Positions 23,821-31,202 of a stretch of 49,815 nt of DNA are shown here, piece after piece. The notes under the pieces were generated by a model. It made no database searches. It was not told where the DNA came from and saw nothing but the letters and a program-made list of their open reading frames with translations. The position numbers were made by a program, and so were the translations under genes. The stretch spans positions 1-49,815 of the forward strand of contig NZ_JAKRMS010000012.1 in NCBI RefSeq assembly GCF_022346185.1, given 5' to 3'. Numbering within the stretch: position 1 is the first letter of the stretch; every line of letters starts with the position of its first letter. The DNA is from Cellulomonas sp. ACRRI (lineage in GTDB: Bacteria > Actinomycetota > Actinomycetes > Actinomycetales > Cellulomonadaceae).

Positions 23821-24825
23821 TCAGCCCTGCGACCGCCCGATCAGCTCGAGCGTGTCCACCACGCGGTTCGAGAAGCCCCACTCGTTGTCGTACCAGGCGA
23901 CGACCTTCACGTGCTTCCCGTCGACCCGCGTCAGGTGCGAGTCGAACACCGACGACGCCGGGTTCCCGACGATGTCGGAGGAGACCAGGAAGTCCTCCGA
24001 GTACTCCAGCACCCCGGCGAGCGGACCCGCGGCCGCGGCACGGTACGCGGCGAGGACGTCCTCGCGGGTGACGTCCCGGGCGACGGTCGCGTTCAGCTCG
24101 ACGATCGAGCCCACCGGCACCGGGACCCGGATCGAGTCGCCGGACAGCCGGCCGTCGAGCTGCGGCAGCACCAGCCCGATCGCCTTGGCGGCGCCCGTCG
24201 TCGTCGGGGTGATGTTGACGGCGGCCGCCCGCGCGCGGCGCGGGTCGCGGTGGGGCCCGTCCTGCAGGTTCTGCTCCTGCGTGTAGGCGTGCACGGTCGT
24301 CATGAACGCGTGCTCGACTCCGGCGAGGTCGTCCAGCACCAGGGCCAGCGGCGCGAGGGCGTTCGTCGTGCACGAGGCGTTCGAGATGACGGTGTGCGCG
24401 GCCGGGTCGTAGGCGTCGGTGTTGACGCCGTAGGCGAGCGTGACGTCCGCGCCGTCGGACGGCGCCCCGACCAGTACGGCACGCGCGCCGGCGTCGAGGT
24501 GGCCGCGGGCGGCGGCGGCGCTCGCGAACCGGCCGGTCGACTCCAGCACGACGTCGACCCCGAGCTCCGCCCACGGGAGCCGGGCGGGCTCGCGCTCGGC
24601 GAGGACGGCGATGCGGCGCCCGTCGACGACGAGGTGGTCGCCGTCCACGGACACGGGCCGCCCCAGGCGCCCGGCCGTCGAGTCGAAGGCCAGCAGCCGG
24701 GCCAGGGCGGCGGGCTCGGTGAGGTCGTTGACGGCGACGACCTCCAGGTCGCTGCCGCGCTCGAGGAGCGCGCGCAGGACGTTGCGGCCTATGCGTCCGA
24801 AGCCGTTGATGGCGACGCGGGTCAT
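23821..24825 (-). CDS. gap: Type I glyceraldehyde-3-phosphate dehydrogenase
   Basis: 334 residues. The NAD-binding start INGFGRIGRN, an Asp after the second strand (VVAVNDLTEP, favouring NAD), the catalytic Cys152 in SNASCTTNALAP and the His in TTVHAYTQEQ are all present. It oxidises glyceraldehyde-3-phosphate with phosphate. Some usually invariant stretches are altered: GAPSDGADVTLAYGVN in place of the typical SAPAKGEDVT, and RVPVPVGSIVELN in place of RVPTPTGS. Together with the absence of pgk or tpi beside it, this suggests a secondary paralogue rather than the main glycolytic enzyme. ATG 24825 has GGAGG five bases upstream. The 270-base gap upstream holds no gene I can support. Confidence 0.9.
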   Translation of the reverse strand: MTRVAINGFGRIGRNVLRALLERGSDLEVVAVNDLTEPAALARLLAFDSTAGRLGRPVSVDGDHLVVDGRRIAVLAEREPARLPWAELGVDVVLESTGRFASAAAARGHLDAGARAVLVGAPSDGADVTLAYGVNTDAYDPAAHTVISNASCTTNALAPLALVLDDLAGVEHAFMTTVHAYTQEQNLQDGPHRDPRRARAAAVNITPTTTGAAKAIGLVLPQLDGRLSGDSIRVPVPVGSIVELNATVARDVTREDVLAAYRAAAAGPLAGVLEYSEDFLVSSDIVGNPASSVFDSHLTRVDGKHVKVVAWYDNEWGFSNRVVDTLELIGRSQG

Positions 24826-25003
24826 GGGTTCCTCCGGTGGGTCTCGCGTTCGGGACGCCTCCAGCCTCGGCGGGGCGGGGGCGCGCGGACAGCGGCGCGG
24901 GCGCCATGGTCCGCACGGATCTCGCCACCGCCCTCGCCCACCCGACCCGGCCGCCCGCCCACGCGGCCCTCGCCGTCGGCGCGCCCTCCGCCGTCCGGCG
25001 TGA

Positions 25004-25042
25004 CCTACGCCGATCGTCGTGGGCGGGGCCGGACGGCGTAGG
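25004..25042 (-). terminator. Hairpin downstream of GlxA-type gene
   Basis: CCTACGCCG (25004-25012) and CGGCGTAGG (25034-25042), a perfect 9-bp stem 54 bases after the regulator stop codon. It could equally be an operator upstream of gap. Confidence 0.4.
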
Positions 25043-25095
25043 CCGGCTGCCGCCGCGCGCGTGGCGGGCCGGTGGCGGGCCGGCGGACGCCCCGG

Positions 25096-26052
25096 CTACT
25101 CGCCGCGCGCGAACGTGCGGCGGTACTCGCTCGGCGTCGTCCCCAGGACGCGCTGGAAGTGCCGCCGCAGGTTCGCGCCCGTCCCCAGCCCGACGTCGAC
25201 GGCGATCTGCTCGACCGACCGCTGCGAGCGCTCCAGCAGCTCGCGCGCCACGTCGACGCGGGCCCGCAGCACCCACTCCATCGGCGTGTACCCCGAGTCC
25301 TCCACGAACCGGCGGGAGAACGTCCGCGGGGACACCGCCGCGTGCCGGGCGAGCGCGTCCAGGGTCAGCGGCTCGCCCAGCCGGTGCAGCGTCCACTCCC
25401 GGGTCGCCGCGAACCGCTCGCCCAGCGGCTCGGGCACGCTCCGCGGCACGTACTGGGCCTGGCCGCCGGAGCGGTACGGCGCGGCGACCAGGCGCCGGGC
25501 CGCGTGGTTCGACGGCGCGACCCCGAGCTCGCGCCGGATGAGGTGCAGGCACAGGTCGATCCCCGACGCCGCGCCCGCCGAGGTGAGCACCTGCCCCTCG
25601 TCGACGAACAGCACGTTCTCGTCGACGGTCACGCGCGGGTAGCGGGCCGCGAACGCGCGGGTGTAGTGCCAGTGCGTCGTGGCCCTTCGCCCGTCGAGCA
25701 GGCCGGTGGCGGCGAGGGCGAACGCACCGGTGGAGATCGCGGCCAGGTCGGCGCCGCGCTGGTGGGCGGCCACGAGCGCGGCGACGACGGCCGCGGGCGG
25801 GTCCTCCCGGTCGGGGTGCCGGTATCCGGGGATGAACACGACGTCGGCCCACGCCAGCGCGTCGAGCCCGTCGGCGACGTGGTACGACAGCCCGTCGCCG
25901 CCGCGGACCAGTCCGGGGGCGGGGCCGCACACCCGGACCTCGTACGGCATGCTCGGCCGGTTCGTGAACACCTGCGCGGGGATGCCGACGTCCAGCGGCT
26001 TCGCGCCCTCGAGGACCAGGACGGCGACGCGGCGGAGGGGGGTGGCGGCCAC
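25096..26052 (-). CDS. GlxA-family AraC-type regulator (DJ-1/PfpI + AraC)
   Basis: 318 residues. The N-terminal class I glutamine-amidotransferase-like domain runs to about 190 (RRVAVLVLEGAKPLDVGIP, ADVVFIPGY, STGAFALAATGLLDGRRATTHW). The usual Cys of the nucleophile elbow is Ser, so it is a sensor fold rather than an enzyme. The C-terminal AraC domain has two helix-turn-helices (LTLDALARHAAVSPRTFSRR and SVEQIAVDVGLGTGANLRRHF). GTG 26052 is preferred to the in-frame ATG 14 codons earlier because TACGCT lies six bases before it. It is divergent from the lipoprotein gene; targets are unknown. Confidence 0.9.
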   Translation of the reverse strand: MAATPLRRVAVLVLEGAKPLDVGIPAQVFTNRPSMPYEVRVCGPAPGLVRGGDGLSYHVADGLDALAWADVVFIPGYRHPDREDPPAAVVAALVAAHQRGADLAAISTGAFALAATGLLDGRRATTHWHYTRAFAARYPRVTVDENVLFVDEGQVLTSAGAASGIDLCLHLIRRELGVAPSNHAARRLVAAPYRSGGQAQYVPRSVPEPLGERFAATREWTLHRLGEPLTLDALARHAAVSPRTFSRRFVEDSGYTPMEWVLRARVDVARELLERSQRSVEQIAVDVGLGTGANLRRHFQRVLGTTPSEYRRTFARGE

Positions 26053-26064
26053 GGCGCCAGCGTA
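26053..26064 (-). promoter_or_regulatory. Leaderless promoter of GlxA-type regulator
   Basis: On the minus strand TACGCT, six bases (GGCGCC), then GTG 26052. No Shine-Dalgarno is present. Confidence 0.55.
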
Positions 26065-26198
26065 GGGTGCGCGTGCTGTGACCTGCGTCACCATCAGGTT
26101 CTCAGACGCGGACGGGTGCGTCCTCCTAGGCTCCCCGGTGCAGGAGACGGTGTCCCGCAGACCTCGCCGAGGCCGCCGCCGTCGGAGGCGGTGGGCCC

Positions 26199-26861
26199 GT
26201 GCGCGCTGGGATGCTGACGGCGCGACGGCGCGCGCGGTGGAACGCGGCGCTCCTGCTGCCGGCGGTCCTGGCTCTGGCGGCGTGTGCGTCCGGGACCGCA
26301 GGACGGGCCGCTGACCCGGTCGTGCCCCCGGGGGCCACGGCGCCGGCCCCGACCGCGTCCCCCGGTGACGCGGTCGACGACGACCCGGCAGCAGGCGAGC
26401 GCGCGGTCGGCGGCCCGGCGGTCGACGGCGCCGAGTCCACGGCCCTCACGGACGCCTCGGCCGCCGAGGAGTACGCGCGCGTCGTCGCCGAGATCGGTCA
26501 GCCTCTCCCGGCCGGACTCGGCTACCCGGCAGGGCTGCCCGACGGGTTCGTGCCCGCCGACGGTCGCCTGGAGGCGGGCGCGGCCCGCAACCAGGCCTGG
26601 TTCACGTGGCTGTGCGCGTGGGAGGGCGAGTACCTGACGGCTGACGCGGCGCAGGACCCGGACCGGCAGCGCGCCGCAGCGGCGATGCTCGAGTGGTACG
26701 CGACCGCGCCGTTCTACTCGGAGGTCGTGAGCGACCCCGAGGGCGGCTGGGTGAGCAACGTGCTCGGACCGATGCGGCTCGGCGACCCGTCGGGTGTCCG
26801 GGCCGACAGCCGGCAGACGTGCGGCACGTATCCGACCGTCCCGTCGGGCACCTCCGGGTAG
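26199..26861 (+). CDS. Putative secreted lipoprotein
   Basis: 220 residues with a lipoprotein signal: an Arg-rich start (LTARRRARWNA), a hydrophobic stretch (ALLLPAVLALAAC) and lipobox L-A-A-C. After the anchor comes a 50-residue Ala/Pro/Asp-rich tether, then a compact domain with two Cys (WLCAWEGEYL and RQTCGTYP) that could form a disulfide. No family is recognised. GTG 26199 has GGAGG ten bases upstream; ATG 26211 is an alternative. A possible -10 TAGGCT is at 26127-26132. Its stop is seven bases from the convergent epoxide hydrolase stop. Confidence 0.75.
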   Translation: MRAGMLTARRRARWNAALLLPAVLALAACASGTAGRAADPVVPPGATAPAPTASPGDAVDDDPAAGERAVGGPAVDGAESTALTDASAAEEYARVVAEIGQPLPAGLGYPAGLPDGFVPADGRLEAGAARNQAWFTWLCAWEGEYLTADAAQDPDRQRAAAAMLEWYATAPFYSEVVSDPEGGWVSNVLGPMRLGDPSGVRADSRQTCGTYPTVPSGTSG

Positions 26862-26868
26862 CCCGTCC

Positions 26869-27966
26869 TCAGTCCCGCCGGCGGAGCTCGACCGCGCGGC
26901 GCACGCCCCACAGGTAGTCGGCCGGCCGCTCCCAGGCGGCGAAGTGCCCGCCGCGGGCGTGCTCGCGCCAGTCCGCGACCGCGAAGAACCGATCGGCGAA
27001 CCGCCGGGGAGCGTTGACGAGGTCGTGCGCGAACACGGTGAACACGGTGGGTGCCTCGATGCGGGGCCAGTCCTTGGCGCCACCGGCGGCGTACGGGGTG
27101 AACGACGTCCCGATCGTGCCGGTGAACCAGTACGCGCTGACCCAGGTCAGCGCCTCGTCCCGCGTGAACGCCCGGAACAGGTCGCCGTCCGAGTCCGTCC
27201 ACGCCACCAGCTTCTCGACGATCCACGCCGCCAGGCCCGCCGGGGAGTCGCCCAGCCCCACCGCGAGCGTGCCGGGCCGGGTGGCCTGCTCGTGCATGTA
27301 GCCGCCCTGCTCCGCCTGCCACCGGTGCCCGTACGCGACGTACGCCCGCTCGTCCTCGCTCAGGTCCTCGGGCAGGTCGACGAGGAAGTGGTACTGGGAG
27401 ACGTCGGTCAGGTGCAGCGCGGTGACCGCCTCGGGGTGGCGGGCGGCGAGCGCCTCGGCGACGTCGCAGCCCACGTCGCCCGCCGACACCACGTAGCGCC
27501 CGAACCCGAGCTCGCGCAGCGCCGCCGCGACGGCGTCGGCCATCGCGACGGCGGGCAGACCGCCGCCCGCGACCGGTGCCGCGAACGGGAACCCGGGGAG
27601 CGCGGGGACCACCACCGTCACGTCCGCGAGGTCGTCGAGCACCCGGTCGAACCGCAGCACCGAGTCCGGCCAGCCGTGCAGCAGGACCACGACCGGGGCG
27701 TCCGGCGCGGCGGCCCGGCGGACGATCGCGCGGACCGGGACCGCGGCCTCCTCGGTCTCGTACCAGGGCTGGGCGGCGATGCGGTCCTCCTGGGCGCGCC
27801 AGTCGAACCCGCTGCGCCAGTGCGCCAGGAGGTCGGCCAGCACGTCGGGGTCGACCCCGAGCGGGCGGTCCAGGGCGGGCGTCCGGACGGTGCGGGTCCG
27901 GGCCAGCCGGTCGGTCAGGTCGTGGAGCGCGTCCGGGGTGACCCGGACGAAGGCGTGCTCGCGCAT
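26869..27966 (-). CDS. Epoxide hydrolase (EHN-type alpha/beta hydrolase)
   Basis: 365 residues. The N-terminal EHN region (DALHDLTDRLARTR, LLAHWRSGFDWRAQE) precedes an alpha/beta-hydrolase core. Active-site features: oxyanion loop LLHGWPDS, nucleophile Asp in SAGDVGCDVAEALAARHP, cap tyrosine in GYMHEQATRP, and catalytic His in RGGHFAAWERP. The family opens epoxides to diols; some members have lost activity, but the key residues remain here. ATG 27966 has GAGGGG upstream. There is no signal peptide, so it is cytoplasmic. Confidence 0.88.
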   Translation of the reverse strand: MREHAFVRVTPDALHDLTDRLARTRTVRTPALDRPLGVDPDVLADLLAHWRSGFDWRAQEDRIAAQPWYETEEAAVPVRAIVRRAAAPDAPVVVLLHGWPDSVLRFDRVLDDLADVTVVVPALPGFPFAAPVAGGGLPAVAMADAVAAALRELGFGRYVVSAGDVGCDVAEALAARHPEAVTALHLTDVSQYHFLVDLPEDLSEDERAYVAYGHRWQAEQGGYMHEQATRPGTLAVGLGDSPAGLAAWIVEKLVAWTDSDGDLFRAFTRDEALTWVSAYWFTGTIGTSFTPYAAGGAKDWPRIEAPTVFTVFAHDLVNAPRRFADRFFAVADWREHARGGHFAAWERPADYLWGVRRAVELRRRD

Positions 27967-28099
27967 GCGCGTCCCCTCGTCGGTCGTGGTGCCGTCCAGC
28001 GTGCGGTCACGACCCCAACCTGGCACCGGGGTCCGACACGCACCAGAGGCCCGGTGACCCGCGGGCGGGCCCGCGGTCGCCGCGAGGAGCCACCCGGGA

Positions 28100-28112
28100 T
28101 ACAACGGGTGCC
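28100..28112 (+). promoter_or_regulatory. Possible leaderless promoter of CYTH-CHAD gene
   Basis: TACAAC (28100-28105), seven bases, then ATG 28113; no ribosome-binding site is visible. A GC hairpin (28056-28078) lies just upstream. Confidence 0.4.
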
Positions 28113-29690
28113 ATGGCCGACGTGCATCGCGAGATCGAGCGGAAGTACGCCACCGGCCCGGACGTCGAGCTCCCGGCGCTGACCGAGCTCCTGGCCGGGT
28201 CCCCCGGGCTGCCCGACGGCGGCACGCCCGTCGCCGCGAGCGACGACGCCGTCGAGCTGGTGGCGACCTACTTCGACACCGCCGACCTGCGCCTGGCCGC
28301 GGCCGGGCTGACCCTGCGCCGCCGGACCGGCGGCGCGGACGCCGGGTGGCACCTCAAGGTCCCGGCCGGCGCCGACGAGCGCTCGGAGGTGCGGCTGCCG
28401 CCCGGGCGGGCGGTGCGCACGGTCCCCGCGCCGCTGCGCGCCCTGGTGCACGCCGCGACGCTCGGGTCGACGCTGCGGCCGGTCGCGGAGGTCCGGACCT
28501 CCCGCGCGGTGCACCGGCTCGTGGACGCGACCGGCCGGGTGCTGCTGGAGCTCGTCGACGACCGGGTGACGGCGCGGCGGGTCCGGCCGTCCGGATCGAC
28601 GGGCGACGTGGTCGGGGCGCCCGAGGAGTGGCGCGAGGTCGAGGTCGAGCTGGTCGAGGGCGCCGCCGATCTGCTCGACGCGGTCGAGGAGCGGCTGGGC
28701 GCCCTCGGGCTCCGGCCGGCCGCGGAGCGCTCGAAGCTCGACCGGGTGCTGGGCCCGGCCGACGAGCGAGCGCCGGAGCGGCCCCGGCTGACGACGAGGT
28801 CGCCGGCGGGGGAGGTCGTCGTCGGCTACGTCTCCGACCAGCTCGACCGGCTCCGGGAGCAGGACCTGCGGGTCCGGCTCGGCGCGCCGGGCGGGGTGCA
28901 CCAGATGCGGGTGGCCGCGCGGCGGGTGCGGACCGCGCTGCGGACGTTCGGGCGGCTGTTCGAGCCCGGCACCGTGCGGCCGCTGCGGGACGAGCTCGGC
29001 TGGCTGGCGGACGTGCTCGGCCGGGCGCGGGACGCGGAGGTGCTGCGTGAGCGGGTGCGGTCCGCCGTCGAGGGGCCCGGGGTCGAGGAGGCGGTCGGTG
29101 CCGGGACGCACGCGGCGGCGGTCGCCGCGGACGCCGAGCTCGGCCGGGCGGCGCAGGACGCGCTCGACGCGCTGCTCGCTGTGCTCGACGGCGACCGGTA
29201 CCGCCGGCTCCTGCGGGACCTGGCCGTGTTCGTCGCCGAGCCCCGGTACTCCGACGAGGGCCGCCGTCGCGCGCGCCGGGTGCTGCCCGGGGAGGTCGCC
29301 CGCCGGGACCGAAAGGTGCGCCGCCGGCTGCGCCGCGCGCGCCGGGTGCCGGAGGGCCGCCGCCGGGACGACGCGCTGCACGGCGCCCGCAAGGCCGCGA
29401 AGGCCGCCCGGTACGCGGGGGAGTCCGTCGCCGGGGTGCTCGGCGCGGACGCGGCCCGGTACGCGCGCCGGATGGAGGACCTGCAGGAGGTGCTCGGCGA
29501 GCACCACGACTCCGTCGTCGCCCGCGCGCGGCTGCGGGAGCTCGCCCGGCACGCGCCGAGCACCGAGGTCGCGTTCCTGTACGGCCGGCTGCACGCCGTG
29601 GAGGAGGCGCGCGGCCGGGAGACGGAGCGCGCTGCGGGCGCCGTGGCCCGCGCCGCGGGGAAGAAGAAGCTGCGCCGTTGGCTCGGCTGA
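28113..29690 (+). CDS. CYTH-CHAD domain protein
   Basis: 525 residues. The N-terminal CYTH (triphosphate tunnel) domain begins with the diagnostic EIERKY at 7-12 and contains TYFDTADLRLAAAGLTLRRR, WHLKVPAG and EVEVELVEG. The CHAD domain, from about residue 225, is rich in Arg/His ([50 protein letters not shown]). CHAD domains bind inorganic polyphosphate, and linked CYTH domains hydrolyse triphosphate, so a role in polyphosphate metabolism is likely. Fusion of the two domains is common in Actinobacteria. Downstream is the AbiE pair with its own promoter. Confidence 0.92.
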   Translation: MADVHREIERKYATGPDVELPALTELLAGSPGLPDGGTPVAASDDAVELVATYFDTADLRLAAAGLTLRRRTGGADAGWHLKVPAGADERSEVRLPPGRAVRTVPAPLRALVHAATLGSTLRPVAEVRTSRAVHRLVDATGRVLLELVDDRVTARRVRPSGSTGDVVGAPEEWREVEVELVEGAADLLDAVEERLGALGLRPAAERSKLDRVLGPADERAPERPRLTTRSPAGEVVVGYVSDQLDRLREQDLRVRLGAPGGVHQMRVAARRVRTALRTFGRLFEPGTVRPLRDELGWLADVLGRARDAEVLRERVRSAVEGPGVEEAVGAGTHAAAVAADAELGRAAQDALDALLAVLDGDRYRRLLRDLAVFVAEPRYSDEGRRRARRVLPGEVARRDRKVRRRLRRARRVPEGRRRDDALHGARKAAKAARYAGESVAGVLGADAARYARRMEDLQEVLGEHHDSVVARARLRELARHAPSTEVAFLYGRLHAVEEARGRETERAAGAVARAAGKKKLRRWLG

Positions 29691-29710
29691 GGCGCGCGAA
29701 CCGCGGCGAA

Positions 29711-29749
29711 GTGTGTCGAGAGTAGTGGAGGATACTACTCTGAGCACAC
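29711..29749. promoter_or_regulatory. Likely AbiEi operator
   Basis: A 39-base dyad 22 bases before abiEi: GTGTG-tcg-AGAGTAGT, a 7-base centre GGAGGAT, then ACTACTCT-gag-CACAC, with 13 of 16 positions pairing. It includes GATACT, a plausible -10. AbiEi antitoxins repress their own operon by binding inverted repeats at the promoter. Confidence 0.7.
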
Positions 29750-29770
29750 TCGAACCCTGCGGGAGGCCTG

Positions 29771-30382
29771 ATGGACGTGCTCCGCGCCGTCGCGGCCGCG
29801 CCCCTGCGCACGGTCCGTCCTTCCGAGCTGGCGCCGTACTACACGAACCCGCGTGCGGCGGTGCAGGACCTCGAGCGCCGGGGCCGGCTGCACCGCCTCG
29901 CGTACGGGTACTACTGCGGTGTGCCGCTGGACGCGGACCCCGCCACGTGGCGCCCGTCGCTCGAGGGGGCGGCCGCAGCGGTCGCGCGCACCCCGGCCGA
30001 GGTGGACGAGCCCGTCCTGATGGGCTTGACCGCCGCGCGTGTGCACGGCGCCCTGCCGCGGGCGCTCGGCACCGCCTGGGTCGCCGTGACCGCGGCGCGT
30101 CGTCCCCTGCGCCTGGCCGACCGCGACGCGGAGGTCCGGTTCGTGCGGCGATCGGTCGCGACGCTCGAGGTCGAACGCGTCGTGCTCGACCTCGGAGCGG
30201 TCCTGGTCACGACGCCGGAGCAGACGCTGCTCGACCTGGCCCGCCCCGCCACGGCCGATCCGGAGCACGTCGCGGTGGCCAGGGCGCTGTCGCCGCTCGC
30301 GGACCAGGCCGTCCTGGCTGACCTCGCCACCCGGACGCGTGCGGGTGCGGCGCTCGACCGGGTGCGGCGGTGGGTGTCGTGA
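29771..30382 (+). CDS. abiEi: AbiEi-type antitoxin/transcriptional repressor
   Basis: 203 residues. The N-terminal winged helix (PLRTVRPSELAPYYTNPRAA, then LERRGRLHRLAYGYYCGV) is the AbiEi antitoxin DNA-binding domain. The C-terminal part (VLMGLTAARVHGALPRAL, TTPEQTLLDLARP) matches the DUF4095-like antitoxin core. In type IV toxin-antitoxin systems AbiEi counters AbiEii without direct binding and represses the operon. ATG 29771 has GGGAGG just upstream. It overlaps the next gene by four bases (GTGA). Codon use is less extreme than in its neighbours (for example more TTG and GGA codons), consistent with acquisition. Confidence 0.85.
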   Translation: MDVLRAVAAAPLRTVRPSELAPYYTNPRAAVQDLERRGRLHRLAYGYYCGVPLDADPATWRPSLEGAAAAVARTPAEVDEPVLMGLTAARVHGALPRALGTAWVAVTAARRPLRLADRDAEVRFVRRSVATLEVERVVLDLGAVLVTTPEQTLLDLARPATADPEHVAVARALSPLADQAVLADLATRTRAGAALDRVRRWVS

Positions 30383-31134
30383 CGCTGGTCGCCGAGCTGA
30401 GCGCCGTCGCGGTGCGGTTCGGGGCAGATCAGGTCCAGGTCGACCGCGACCACCTCATCTCCCACGTCCTCGCGGCTCTCGGCGCGCTGGACCCGGACAC
30501 CATCACGTTCTTCGGCGGCACCGCTCTGTCCCGCACGTTCCTGCCCGACGGGAGGTTGAGCGAGGACATCGACCTCCTCGCGCGGTCCGGCCGCGGCGAG
30601 GCGGCCCGCCTCGTGACGGCGGCGGTGGGACGCGCGCTGCTCCGTTCGCACGGCCGAGTGACGTGGTCGCCGCCGTTGGCCGAGGCGGGCGGATCACGAG
30701 CGGCCCTGCTCTCCGTCCCCACCGGCGCGAGCATCCGCGTGCAGCTGCTCGACGGCGCCGGCTACCCGTGGCCGACCGAGGTCCGCGACATCGAGCAGCG
30801 GTACTCGGACGTGGCGCCGACGCGGCTCCGGACCTTGACAGCGCCGGCCTTCGCCGCGGCGAAGCTCGCGGCGTGGATCGACCGCGGGGCGTCGCGCGAC
30901 CTCTGGGACCTGGCGCGGCTCGCCGCGCAGGGCAGAGTCGACCGCAAGGCCGCGGCGCTGTTCCGGCGGTTCGGCCCGTTCGGCGGTGCGCCCGGTCCGT
31001 GGGTCTTCGCGACAGCCCCTGACACGGACCGGTGGCGGACAGAACTGGCGCACCAGACACGCCTCGACCTGGGGCCTGAGGCGGCGCTCGACGTCGTCCG
31101 GTCTGCCTGGGACCGGGCCTTCGCGGCCGGCTGA
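30379..31134 (+). CDS. abiEii: AbiEii-type nucleotidyltransferase toxin
   Basis: 251 residues. It is a DNA polymerase beta-like nucleotidyltransferase: motif I GGTALSR (46-52) and the metal-binding pair in SEDIDLL (D63, D65). The C-terminal conserved RDLWDLARLA is also typical. Such toxins transfer nucleotides and arrest growth, giving abortive phage infection. All expected active-site residues are present, so it should be functional. GTG 30379 in the GTGA overlap is preferred; GTG 30370 is an in-frame alternative. Phage defence is the family's known role, but activity here is untested. Confidence 0.88.
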   Translation: MTLVAELSAVAVRFGADQVQVDRDHLISHVLAALGALDPDTITFFGGTALSRTFLPDGRLSEDIDLLARSGRGEAARLVTAAVGRALLRSHGRVTWSPPLAEAGGSRAALLSVPTGASIRVQLLDGAGYPWPTEVRDIEQRYSDVAPTRLRTLTAPAFAAAKLAAWIDRGASRDLWDLARLAAQGRVDRKAAALFRRFGPFGGAPGPWVFATAPDTDRWRTELAHQTRLDLGPEAALDVVRSAWDRAFAAG

Positions 31135-31202
31135 GCGCGCGCGCCGCGCCCCGTTCCGCCAGGCTGGCCCGGAGCGGACGAGCTGGGGAAGGGGTGGTCG
31201 GC

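Noticed and set aside
24826-25095. Possible gene in the 270-base gap between gap and the GlxA-type gene
   Set aside because: No frame with a start, ribosome-binding site and coding-like content; only a hairpin and a short GGCGGGCCGG direct repeat are visible.
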